Shown here: positions 19,362 to 27,600 of the stretch, in pieces
Position numbering within the stretch: position 1 is the stretch's first letter
How the letters are laid out: each line of letters starts with the position of its first letter
From: CATQHP01 sp965205595
Lineage (GTDB): Bacteria; Acidobacteriota; Terriglobia; Bryobacterales; UBA6623
Length of the DNA: 64,000 nt
Assembly (NCBI GenBank): GCA_965205595.1
Contig: CBDBHI010000061.1
Coordinates: 201,807 to 265,806 of the forward strand
Reading direction: 5' to 3'
Program-made: the position numbers and the translations under genes
Notes under the pieces: model-generated
Told to the model about the DNA's origin: nothing
The model's input: only the letters and a program-made list of their open reading frames with translations
Databases searched by the model: none

Positions 19362-20540
19362 TTAGTTCCTCCTCGCCCTCTTCTCGTTCGGCGCCTTGGC
19401 TGCGCTCAGTCCTTGACCCCACAGCAGAATCGGACTGGCGATAAAGATCGATGAGTAAGTTCCAACGAGCACGCCCACCACGAGGGCAAACGACAAGCCG
19501 CGCAGGACTTCGCCACCAAAGATAAATAAACACAGTACGGCAATCAACGTCAACCCCGATGTCAGAACAGTCCGGCTCAAGGTTTGGTTGATACTTAAAT
19601 TCAAAAGTTCCGTCAGATTCAGCCGCCTCGTCAATTTTCGATTCTCTCTGACCCGATCGAAGATGACGATCGTGTCATTCATTGAGTAGCCCACTAGTGT
19701 CAACAAAGCGACGATCACGGTCAACTCGATTTCGCGTCCGAAGATAGAAAAAAAGCCGAGAGTGATGAAAACATCGTGAAATACCGCAGCGACGGCGGCT
19801 AGTCCGTAGAGCCATTCAAAACGGAATGCAATGTAGATTAGCATGCCGACCATCGCGAATAGTGTTGCTCGAATGGCCACCCACTGCAGTTCTTTACCGA
19901 TTTTCGGGCCGACTACTTCGATACCGCGAATCGCGAACCCGCCGAGGGCGGTCTCTTCTTGGAGCGCGGACATGGTATCAGGATTCACGCCCGAAACGGA
20001 AGCGAGTTCAGAAAAATCTTTTACCAGCCCGGAATGATTTGAATCGCGCTCGGCCAGGAGCGCTTCAGCCTGCTGGGTAACTTCTTCTCTGGTCAGGCCT
20101 GCCGCCTGGATTTTCGCGTTGCCATAAAGCTCTTGAACCAGCGACTCAAGACCGGCGTTGTTGAAATCTAGTTTGTCGGAATCGAGAGGATAGAGCTCTC
20201 GCAAAGTCTCGATGACCTGCGTCTTTCCGGAGGTCTCGACGACGTCGCCCGCCAAGTCGAGGTCAATCTTTAGCTCGTGAGAGTCTGGCCCTTCCACGAA
20301 GGGCTGTAGTGTCGCCACGGATAGACCTTTTGAGGTCAAGGCGGCCCGAACGGCTTCGACGTTGGGGGCATCTTTAAACTTCGCGTACACCAGCGTGCCG
20401 CCCTTGAAGTCAATGCCAAATTTGAGTCCGCCGTTCAAAGCTGTACTCACTGCCCCGGCCACGAGGAGCACCAGCGAAAGACCGAGGAAGGTCTTGCGGT
20501 GACCGAGAAAATCGATTTTCGTCTCTGAAAGCAGTTGCAT
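19362..20540 (-). CDS. secF: Protein translocase subunit SecF
   Basis: This is a 392-residue SecF, a membrane partner of SecYEG that uses proton-motive force to complete export. TM1 is near the N terminus (residues 17-36), followed by GLKFGIDFKGGTLVY, the SecF family signature. A periplasmic domain follows, and then a five-helix C-terminal block with VALLTLVGYSMNDTIVIFDRVREN. The periplasmic region is longer than in the E. coli protein. It lies 37 bp upstream of tonB and after secD, in the usual yajC-secD-secF order. Confidence 0.95.
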   Translation of the reverse strand: MQLLSETKIDFLGHRKTFLGLSLVLLVAGAVSTALNGGLKFGIDFKGGTLVYAKFKDAPNVEAVRAALTSKGLSVATLQPFVEGPDSHELKIDLDLAGDVVETSGKTQVIETLRELYPLDSDKLDFNNAGLESLVQELYGNAKIQAAGLTREEVTQQAEALLAERDSNHSGLVKDFSELASVSGVNPDTMSALQEETALGGFAIRGIEVVGPKIGKELQWVAIRATLFAMVGMLIYIAFRFEWLYGLAAVAAVFHDVFITLGFFSIFGREIELTVIVALLTLVGYSMNDTIVIFDRVRENRKLTRRLNLTELLNLSINQTLSRTVLTSGLTLIAVLCLFIFGGEVLRGLSFALVVGVLVGTYSSIFIASPILLWGQGLSAAKAPNEKRARRN

Positions 20541-20682
20541 CGAGTGCTCATATCGCCGCGCTCCGGTTTGATAACCCTAGACACCGGCGAGTATATAAAA
20601 GTTCCTTCGAAAAGTCCGCCAACCAATTGGGAGCGGAACTCCAGCTGGGTTGACGAATTCGATGGAAGAGTCCTAGTACTAT

Positions 20683-22305
20683 TTAGATACTCAGCTCCTC
20701 CACCTGTTGTTTGCGGGACAGGATTAAATCAAAAATCAGTCGAGACACGAAAACCGAAGTGAATAGGTTGGCCAGCAGGCCAATCGCCAGGGTCAAGGCA
20801 AATCCCTTCACCGGACCGCTGCCGAATAGGAACAGGCAACCCGCCGCGATGATGGTAGTCAGATTCGTGTCAATGATGGTGAGAAACGCTTTCCCGAAGC
20901 CCGCGTTCAGCGCGGCTACGACGGCCTTGCCTTCACGTAGTTCTTCGCGAATACGCTCAAATATCAGGACGTTGGCATCGACAGCCATGCCGATTGTCAG
21001 AATGATGCCGGCGATTCCCGGCAGGGTCAGAGCGGCCTCGAACACGCTTAGCACCGCCATGAGAATCAGCAAATTAAGGAATAACGCGATGATTGCGTTG
21101 ATGCCCGCCATCTTGTAGTACACGAGCATCACGATCACAATAATGACAACAGCGTAAATCGCGCTCGAAATGCCTTGCTGGATCGAGTCGGCACCTAGCG
21201 ACGCGCCCACGGTGCGTTCTTCCAAATAGACGACCGAGGCGGGTAACGCGCCGGCGCGTAGCACCAGGGCGAGATCCGTCGCCTCGAGCTGGCCATCCAT
21301 CTGATTGATAACGCCCTCGGATTCGATGCGAGACTGAATCGTCGCTACGCTCTGAATGCGACTGTCGAGAACTACCGCCAGAGGCTTCTGTAGATTGTTT
21401 GCGGTGAAAATCCCAAAGCGCTGCCCAGCTTGCCGCGAGAGACTAAAAGCAACCTGCCACTGGCCGGGGTACTGGGTATCTCGACCAGCCTGAGCGTTTC
21501 TCAGATCGCGACCTGTCACGACGGGTGTACGCTCTAGCAAATACCATTCATCTTTAGACTGCGCGGGGTCAAGCCAGTGGGCCAGTTTCGAGTTGACCGG
21601 CAAGATCCCGCCGTTGCCCGAACGTGCGGCGGCCTGCGACGCATACGGCCCGCCCTTGACCAACGAGATCTCAAGTTGCGCGGACATCTGCAGTAGGTTC
21701 ATCACGCGCGCCGGATCGCTGACGCCGGGCAACTGCACAAGAATTTCGTGCTCGGCCTCGGCACGGCCATGCTGCTGAATCACGGGCTCAGCCAACCCGA
21801 GACCGTTTATGCGGTTCTCGATGGTGGCCATCGACTGCAGCAGGGTGTCGCCCTTTAGGCGGATCAACTCGCTTGGGCGTAGCTTCATGCGAAATGAGTC
21901 GCTGCTTGTGCTGCTGGTGATCCACGACGGCGCCTCGACTTCAACGAGGGTGCGGACATCCCCCACGCGCTCGGTGGGTGTGCCTTCTATTGAGATTTCG
22001 ATCTCGTCGGCGGCTTCGATCGACTCGGGGTCGTTTCGAGAAATTGACGTATAAGTAATCGAGTCAGCGCCGAGACGGCGCTTGAGGCGGTCGATTGTTG
22101 CGTCGGCTTCAGACTTCAGCGCGTCTTGCACCTGTACTTGCAGAATGAGGTGTGTGCCGCCCTTGAGATCGAGTCCGAGCTTGATGGCGTCGGCAAGATG
22201 GGCTTTGACGTCGTCCGGGCGGGGAGATAGCCCGAACACCTGATAAAGACAGGCGGCGACTACGACGAGTGTGATGCCAATTTTGGCCCCGAATCCACTT
22301 TTCAT
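20683..22305 (-). CDS. secD: Protein translocase subunit SecD
   Basis: This is a 540-residue SecD. TM1 is at residues 8-25, then LGLDLKGGTHLILQV (D1 motif), a periplasmic P1 region, and a C-terminal six-helix part with GMAVDANVLIFERIREEL and the closing GFALTLAIGLLANLFTSVFVSR. It acts with SecF in the inner membrane. Spacing to secF is 142 bp, which is longer than usual, and the gap contains nothing I recognise. It follows yajC by 26 bp, in one transcription unit. Confidence 0.96.
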   Translation of the reverse strand: MKSGFGAKIGITLVVVAACLYQVFGLSPRPDDVKAHLADAIKLGLDLKGGTHLILQVQVQDALKSEADATIDRLKRRLGADSITYTSISRNDPESIEAADEIEISIEGTPTERVGDVRTLVEVEAPSWITSSTSSDSFRMKLRPSELIRLKGDTLLQSMATIENRINGLGLAEPVIQQHGRAEAEHEILVQLPGVSDPARVMNLLQMSAQLEISLVKGGPYASQAAARSGNGGILPVNSKLAHWLDPAQSKDEWYLLERTPVVTGRDLRNAQAGRDTQYPGQWQVAFSLSRQAGQRFGIFTANNLQKPLAVVLDSRIQSVATIQSRIESEGVINQMDGQLEATDLALVLRAGALPASVVYLEERTVGASLGADSIQQGISSAIYAVVIIVIVMLVYYKMAGINAIIALFLNLLILMAVLSVFEAALTLPGIAGIILTIGMAVDANVLIFERIREELREGKAVVAALNAGFGKAFLTIIDTNLTTIIAAGCLFLFGSGPVKGFALTLAIGLLANLFTSVFVSRLIFDLILSRKQQVEELSI

Positions 22306-22331
22306 GCTGATCTTTCGTGTTTCCGCGGCAC

Positions 22332-22670
22332 TTAGCTCTGCGGCTCGTCGGCCATTCCAGCGACGGCGCTGCGCGAGAATTCCAGTTTCACGCTATCGGG
22401 CTTCACTCGTAGGGTTACGGTGGCGTCCGACAAGCCGACTACCGTTCCAATCATGCCACCATTGGTGACTACCCTGTCGCCGGAAGAAAGATTGGCCAAC
22501 ATTTTCTCAAGGCGCTTTTGGCGCTTGCGGGTCGGCATGATGACGAGCATATAGAAAATGCCCATCATCAATACGATTGGAAGCAGCGGACCGAGCGACT
22601 CCGCGAACTGCAACAGCAGTGCCGGGCGAGGCGCAACGCCTTCTAGTCCGAGTTGAATGGAAGCGTACAA
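22332..22670 (-). CDS. yajC: Preprotein translocase subunit YajC
   Basis: This is a 112-residue YajC, a small inner-membrane accessory of SecDF. One membrane helix (LLPIVLMMGIFYMLVIMP) is followed by RKRQKRLEKMLANLSSGDRVVTNGGMIG, the family signature. It stands first in the yajC-secD-secF cluster, downstream of tgt as in many bacteria. Confidence 0.95.
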   Translation of the reverse strand: MYASIQLGLEGVAPRPALLLQFAESLGPLLPIVLMMGIFYMLVIMPTRKRQKRLEKMLANLSSGDRVVTNGGMIGTVVGLSDATVTLRVKPDSVKLEFSRSAVAGMADEPQS

Positions 22671-22817
22671 AACCGTCCGTTGTCCCTGAATTGGCTCTCA
22701 ACCGCCCACTAGGCCGCCGGCACCCTGGCACCGACGTATCCTAGACACTATACCCTAGATTCTTCAATCCGTCTCTCTTACGATACGCTCGCTGGTAGTA
22801 CTACTCCAGCGGGGTCG

Positions 22818-23936
22818 TCAAGTGGTAGAACGGATTTGTTGAAGATAGGCTGGAAGCTCTCCAACGAGAATAGCTTCTCGAATTTTGCGCATCCTGTCAA
22901 GGTACATATGCAGATTGTGGAGCGTGGCTAGCGTGTTGAAGAGCAATTCTTTTGAAATAAACAAGTGCCGCAGATAGGCGCGAGAGAAGTTTTGGCATGT
23001 GTAGCAGCGGCATGTTGGGTCGAGCGGCGAGTCTTCGCGAGCGTGTGCGGCGTTCTTGATGACGACCTTTCCGCTGTTTGTAAATAGGTATCCGTTACGT
23101 GCGTTGCGGGTTGGCAATACGCAGTCCATCATGTCGGCGCCAAGGGCTACGTACTCGCCGAGTTCCTCGAGCATGCCGACACCCATGACGTAGCGAGGTT
23201 TGTCGCGGGGCAAAATATTTTCAGTAGCGTCGACCATTTCGTAGCTGAGATCGCGAGGTTCGCCGACTGACAGACCACCGACGGCGTAGCCGGGGGCGTC
23301 GAGTTCCAAAAGGCGGGTGGCGCACTCGCGGCGCAGGTCAGGGTACGTCGAGCCCTGCACAATTGGAAATAGCAATTGGGTTGAGCCGGCGTGTCGGTCT
23401 CGCCGCTGACGAAAAGCGCGCTCGGCCCAGCGCATACTTAACTCCATCGATTGACGGGCTCGCGATTGTTCGGCGGGATATTCGGTACATTCGTCGAGCA
23501 CCATCATCACGTCGCTGCCTAGAGCGACCTGGGTGTCGACGACAGATTCCGGTGAGAAGAAATGCTTTGAGCCATCGAGGTGCGACTGGAACTCGACGCC
23601 CTCTGCACTTATCTTTCTCAAGCCGGCCAGACTGAAGACCTGGTAGCCGCCGGAATCGGTAAGAATCGCCTTCGGCCAGTTGATAAACGAATGCAGGCCG
23701 CCGAATTCCGCGATCAGCTCCTGTCCCGGCCGCAAGTAAAGGTGATAGGTGTTGCCCAGGATAATCTGCGCGTTGAGTTCTTCGCGGAGCTGCTTGGGAG
23801 TCAGAGCTTTGACAGTCCCCTGCGTGCCGACGGGCATGAAGACTGGAGTTTCTATCGTGGCGTGCGCTGTGTGCAGCAGGCCCGCCCTAGCGCGAGTGAC
23901 GGGGCATTCCGCCAAGATTTCGAAGTGGGGCGTCAA
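22818..23936 (-). CDS. tgt: Queuine/preQ1 tRNA-ribosyltransferase
   Basis: This is a 372-residue Tgt, which exchanges guanine-34 of GUN-anticodon tRNAs for the queuosine precursor. The catalytic base Asp lies at D94 in TDSGGYQVFSLAGLRKISAEG. The RNA-binding and nucleophile region DMMDCVLPTRNARNGYLFT is present, as is the zinc site CRCYTC with the downstream His (YLRHLF). Length is normal. It precedes yajC-secD-secF on the same strand, a classical arrangement. Confidence 0.97.
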   Translation of the reverse strand: MTPHFEILAECPVTRARAGLLHTAHATIETPVFMPVGTQGTVKALTPKQLREELNAQIILGNTYHLYLRPGQELIAEFGGLHSFINWPKAILTDSGGYQVFSLAGLRKISAEGVEFQSHLDGSKHFFSPESVVDTQVALGSDVMMVLDECTEYPAEQSRARQSMELSMRWAERAFRQRRDRHAGSTQLLFPIVQGSTYPDLRRECATRLLELDAPGYAVGGLSVGEPRDLSYEMVDATENILPRDKPRYVMGVGMLEELGEYVALGADMMDCVLPTRNARNGYLFTNSGKVVIKNAAHAREDSPLDPTCRCYTCQNFSRAYLRHLFISKELLFNTLATLHNLHMYLDRMRKIREAILVGELPAYLQQIRSTT

Positions 23937-23988
23937 GGCGCGGGAACCGAGCTTTCAGCTTCGCGCCTACGAGCGGCAAATGTCTATG

Positions 23989-24186
23989 TCAACAGCTAAA
24001 CTGTTGCGACCCACCGGCCGCTAACGCCAAGAGCGTCACTAGACGCTTGACGATCGTGATCATCGGTCTACCGGCCATCGGAAAGGTGCCGCCGATTGTA
24101 AGTGCAATGAAGCCGGCCAGCAAGGCGTACTCGACCATGTCTTGCGCGAGCGACCCGCAGTACAGCTTTTTTAGAAAATTTCCCAT
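23989..24186 (-). CDS. Flp-type IVb pilin-like small protein
   Basis: This is a 65-residue protein whose N-terminal half matches Flp/Fap pilins: a short basic leader (MGNFLKKLYCGSLA), then QDMVEYALLAGFIALTIGG, where the Glu-Tyr pair in the membrane helix is the family hallmark. A second hydrophobic stretch follows. Flp pilins are processed by a prepilin peptidase and assembled by Tad machinery, none of which is in this window. An IS630 element begins 10 bp upstream of the start codon, so its own ribosome-binding site and promoter were probably removed and expression may be lost. Confidence 0.7.
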   Translation of the reverse strand: MGNFLKKLYCGSLAQDMVEYALLAGFIALTIGGTFPMAGRPMITIVKRLVTLLALAAGGSQQFSC

Positions 24187-24195
24187 TTCGGGCTA

Positions 24196-25314
24196 GTACT
24201 AACTTGCGAAAGTAAGGCCTTTAACTGTAAAATGTCGGTATGGCAAGACCGGCAACGGTGATTCGACTGAACGCCGAGGAAGAAGAGACGCTGCGACTCT
24301 GGGTGCGCGGCCACAAGTCCGAACGGCGCATGGTGGAGCGCGCTCGCATTGTGCTGCTGGCGGCCGCCGCTACCTCGACCGCCGAGATCGCCCGGCAACT
24401 GGGATCCCCGGCGGCGCGCGTGTCGAAATGGCGCACCCGCTTCGCCCAGCAACGTCTGGCGGGATTATGCGATCAAGCGCGTTCCGGCAGGCCCGCGCGG
24501 TACGACCAAGCGACGCGCAAACGCATCCTCTGCCAACTCGACGAAGCTCCGCCCGAAGGGCACGCCACTTGGACAGGCGAACTGCTCGCGGAAGCTCTCG
24601 GCGACGTCAGCAAGCATCAAGTCTGGCGCGTACTGCGGCAGCTCGGCGTGTCCTTGCGGCGGCGGCGCAGTTGGTGTTTGTCAACCGACCCGGAGTTCGC
24701 TCGCAAGGCCGCCGACATTGTCGGACTCTACCTCAGCCCGCCGGAAAACGCCGTGGTGCTCGCGGTCGACGAGAAGCCGAGCATCCAGGCCTTGGAGCGA
24801 GCGCAGGGCTGGCTACGCTTGCCCAACGGCAAGGCCTTGACGGGCTTCTCGCACGGCTACAGGCGGCACGGCACGACGCCGCTTTTCGCCGCGCTGGAAG
24901 TGGCTACCGGATTCATCATCGCCGGACACTATTGGCGCCGACGGCGTCGCGAGTTTCTCGACTTCATGAACCACATCGCGGCCATCCACGAAGGCCGCGA
25001 GATCCACATCATCTTGGATAACTTGAACACTCACAAGCCCAAAAATGACCGCTGGCTGCAACGTCATGCGAACATCCATTTTCACTACACGCCGACCTAC
25101 AGTTCGTGGATGAATCAGGTTGAGGTGTGGTTTTCGATTCTGAGCCGCCGCGCCTTGCGGGGGGCGAGTTTCACTTCCCCCCGGCAGGTGCGCGAGGCCA
25201 TCGACAGCTTCGTCCGCGTCTACAACTCCAAGGCTACTCCGTTCGAATGGACCAAGACCGTCGTCGCCCCTCGTCCCCTCGCCAGTAAATATTCTAATTT
25301 ACGCAACTAAGTAC
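24196..25314 (+). mobile_element. IS630-family insertion sequence with TA target duplication
   Basis: Terminal inverted repeats GTACTAACTTGCG (left) and GTACTTAGTTGCG (complement of the right end) bound the element, with a TA dinucleotide on each side (24194-24195 and 25315-25316). That matches the TA insertion of IS630/Tc1-type elements. A single intact transposase gene fills it. It lies just upstream of the pilin gene. Confidence 0.9.
24240..25310 (+). CDS. IS630-family transposase
   Basis: This is a 356-residue transposase. An N-terminal helix-turn-helix region (TSTAEIARQLGSPAARVSKW) is followed by the DDE core: VLAVDEKPSIQALER (first Asp), IHIILDNLNTHK (second Asp) and SSWMNQVEVWFSILSRRAL (Glu). 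All catalytic residues and full length are present, so it is probably active. The protein ends four bases before the right terminal repeat edge. Confidence 0.95.
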   Translation: MARPATVIRLNAEEEETLRLWVRGHKSERRMVERARIVLLAAAATSTAEIARQLGSPAARVSKWRTRFAQQRLAGLCDQARSGRPARYDQATRKRILCQLDEAPPEGHATWTGELLAEALGDVSKHQVWRVLRQLGVSLRRRRSWCLSTDPEFARKAADIVGLYLSPPENAVVLAVDEKPSIQALERAQGWLRLPNGKALTGFSHGYRRHGTTPLFAALEVATGFIIAGHYWRRRRREFLDFMNHIAAIHEGREIHIILDNLNTHKPKNDRWLQRHANIHFHYTPTYSSWMNQVEVWFSILSRRALRGASFTSPRQVREAIDSFVRVYNSKATPFEWTKTVVAPRPLASKYSNLRN

Positions 25315-25411
25315 TAGAACAACTGTACTGGTTGGGCGGCTTCTGGTACAGGGTACGTGAGTTTCAATCTTCGCTACGCAATTCGGCCTAGAAGCGGCTC
25401 AACAGTGCTGT

Positions 25412-26143
25412 ATGGCGCAGGTGGTGCAGGGCGCGAATCTCACTGACGGCATCGAGCGTCTGCGTGCTTTGATCGAAACGCAGCATTCACCCGAGCGCGG
25501 ATTCTATTTCGAGTTAGGGGCCGCCTACGAACAGATCGATGAGTTCGCCGAGGCGGCTGCGTGGTTCGAAAAGTCCTCGCTGATGGACCCGACATTCGCG
25601 TTGGCTCGCCGGCGCCTCGGGGCGGCCTTGTCGCAGGCGGGCGAGTTTGCGCGAGCGGACGAGGTGCTTCGCCATGCCGACCAGTCTGATCCTGAAACGT
25701 TCAAGGAACTTGGGCTGAACGCCGCTCGGGCCGGCAACTTCCAACAGGCCGTCGAACTGACCCGGCGCGCGATCGCGATCGACCCTGACCTGCCGGAGCT
25801 GCACAACAATTTCGGAGGCGCGCTTGGAGAGCTAGATCTCACAGGCGAGGCGGAGGCAGCTATTCGAGAGGCGATCCGCCTACAGCCGGACCTCGCCGAA
25901 GCTCAATTCAATTTAGGAAACCTACTGGCCGCGAGGGACGAAGCCGCCGACGCGGAGTTCCATTGGAAGCAGGCGATCCGCAGCCGACCCGACTATGCCG
26001 AGGCTCGTTATAACTATGCGATTATCCTGGCGCGGTCCGGACGTTATGCCGAGGCACGCAATCAATTGAATGCGGCGCTGAAGGCAGACCCGACGTTCAC
26101 GGCGGCCCGGGACATACTCGAACAACTCGACGGGCTGCGGTAA
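25412..26143 (+). CDS. TPR-repeat protein
   Basis: This is a 243-residue protein made of about six TPR units, for example GFYFELGAAYEQIDEFAEAAAWFEKSSLMDP, AIREAIRLQPDLAEAQFNLGNLL and AEFHWKQAIRSRPDYAEARYN. No signal peptide is seen from the ATG at 25412. The frame is open for about 50 bp further upstream (FATQFGLEAAQQCC) to a TGA near 25358, so the protein could be the C-terminal part of a gene truncated close to the IS630 insertion. A sialidase-like gene follows two bases after its stop, suggesting cotranscription. Function is unknown beyond protein binding. Confidence 0.75.
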   Translation: MAQVVQGANLTDGIERLRALIETQHSPERGFYFELGAAYEQIDEFAEAAAWFEKSSLMDPTFALARRRLGAALSQAGEFARADEVLRHADQSDPETFKELGLNAARAGNFQQAVELTRRAIAIDPDLPELHNNFGGALGELDLTGEAEAAIREAIRLQPDLAEAQFNLGNLLAARDEAADAEFHWKQAIRSRPDYAEARYNYAIILARSGRYAEARNQLNAALKADPTFTAARDILEQLDGLR

Positions 26144-26145
26144 TA

Positions 26146-27210
26146 ATGGTGCCCATGTGGACGCGGCGCTCATTTCAAGTTTCTCTCGCGGGTACTCTGC
26201 TTTCGAGCGGCCACGCACAGGGCCCGAGCGTGAATGTGGCCTCCGTCCGGCGCGTTTTTCATAATGGCGAGCACAATGCGTTTACGGATTTGGCTCGCTT
26301 CCAGGGGCGGTTGTACTTGACGTTTCGCAGCTGTCCTGACGGACACATGGTGCATCCAACGTCGTCGATCTTGGTACTGGCGAGCGACGACGAGGGCCAG
26401 TCGTGGCGTGAGGTGCATCGTTTTCGCGTGCCATTCCGCGACGTGCGCGACCCACATTTTTTGGTTTTTCGCGACAGCTTGTTTGTTTATAGCGGCACTT
26501 GGTATTGCGGTGAGCGTTCGCCCGAGCGCTACTTGATGAACCAACAGCTCGGCTACGCAGCTTGGACGAGCGACGGCACAAGCTGGCGAGGGCCACAGAT
26601 GCTTGAGGGTACCTACGGGCACTACATTTGGCGAGCCGCGACGCATGCCGGGAGGGCCTACCTTTGCGGGCGGCGCAAGAAGGGATTTGCCGAAACGTCC
26701 ACACGCGAGGAGCGCGACGCGATTGTCGAGTCGGCCATGCTCGTAAGCGATGACGGCCTGCGCTGGCGCACCGCCGGCCTGTTTCAATCGGACTGGGGGA
26801 ATGAAACAGCGTTCTTATTCGCCTCCGACGGAAGTGTGAACGCCGTGGCGCGCGGCGGCGGACGAAGGAACGCGGAATTGTGCCGGTCGAAGCCTCCTTA
26901 TAATCGCTGGACGCGTACTGACCTTGGGCGCTATGTTGGTGGCCCACTATTGGCAAGTTGGAATGGGCGCTTTCTGGTGGGTGGACGGCGGATGCTCGCG
27001 GCCACCGACCCGGTTACGGCGCTTTATTGGTTGGACTCCGAACAGCTCAGGGAATTCGCGACATTACCGAGTGGCGGCGATAATTCCTATCCTGGTTTCG
27101 TCGAGTTGAGTTCAGAGCGCGCCCTGGTTTCCTACTACTCAAGCCACGAAAAAAACAGCGCGGGCCAGATGATGACAGCAATCTATCTGGCGGAAATTAA
27201 TATTCCCTAA
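26146..27210 (+). CDS. Secreted BNR/sialidase-like propeller protein
   Basis: This is a 354-residue protein predicted to form a sialidase-type beta-propeller. Asp-box-like repeats are visible: LASDDEGQSWREVH, WTSDGTSWRGP and LVSDDGLRWRTAG. A Tat-like leader follows the start (TRRSFQVSLAGTLLSSGHAQG); the ATG at 26155 would place the twin arginines closer to the N terminus. Exo-sialidase activity would need an Arg triad that I cannot confirm, so it may be a glycan-binding or other glycosidase. It is probably cotranscribed with the preceding TPR gene. Confidence 0.75.
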   Translation: MVPMWTRRSFQVSLAGTLLSSGHAQGPSVNVASVRRVFHNGEHNAFTDLARFQGRLYLTFRSCPDGHMVHPTSSILVLASDDEGQSWREVHRFRVPFRDVRDPHFLVFRDSLFVYSGTWYCGERSPERYLMNQQLGYAAWTSDGTSWRGPQMLEGTYGHYIWRAATHAGRAYLCGRRKKGFAETSTREERDAIVESAMLVSDDGLRWRTAGLFQSDWGNETAFLFASDGSVNAVARGGGRRNAELCRSKPPYNRWTRTDLGRYVGGPLLASWNGRFLVGGRRMLAATDPVTALYWLDSEQLREFATLPSGGDNSYPGFVELSSERALVSYYSSHEKNSAGQMMTAIYLAEINIP

Positions 27211-27310
27211 AGCCTGTTGACAACGAGAAATAGCTGCTGCTCGATTAACCTTGGGTCTAAAACCTCAGATGTCAAAGTATGGAGGCTGCATTTCAACGTG
27301 AACTACGGGA

Positions 27311-27595
27311 TTGATTCCTTCAGTATTGTTGTTAATCTCTGTTTACCAGTTAGTCGGCCAGCAGCAAGGCGCCGTCATCCCAGGCGCGACCATTGTGGAC
27401 GATGAGTTACTCGTCAGCGATGGTGATGTGCACACGATCAGCCACTTGAATTTGAAGAGCGGCAAGATGACTGCGCAGTGGGGAACGCCTGAAACGCTGC
27501 AGCTTCCGCACTTGATGGCCTACGACGAAGCTGGGCTTTTGTACGTCACGGAAGTCAACGGTCAACGCGTACAGATCTTGCGTAAGGCAGAATAA
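27311..27595 (+). pseudogene. NHL-repeat protein fragment
   Basis: A reading frame of 94 codons (TTG start) contains about two NHL/SMP-30-like blades, such as LPHLMAYDEAGLLYVTEVNGQRVQIL, which closes a blade and then stops. Complete NHL proteins need five or six such blades, so this is probably the remaining C-terminal end of a larger secreted propeller protein, not a functional gene. It ends five bases before the DUF1549/DUF1553 gene. Confidence 0.5.
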
Positions 27596-27600
27596 GATAC

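Noticed and set aside
22800..22830. tRNA-like string (GTCGTCAAGTGGTAGAACGG)
   Set aside because: It overlaps the end of tgt and has no cloverleaf continuation; the resemblance to a D-arm is chance.
27217..27405. 62-codon open frame before the NHL fragment
   Set aside because: No protein-like composition or family, and it overlaps the NHL reading frame.
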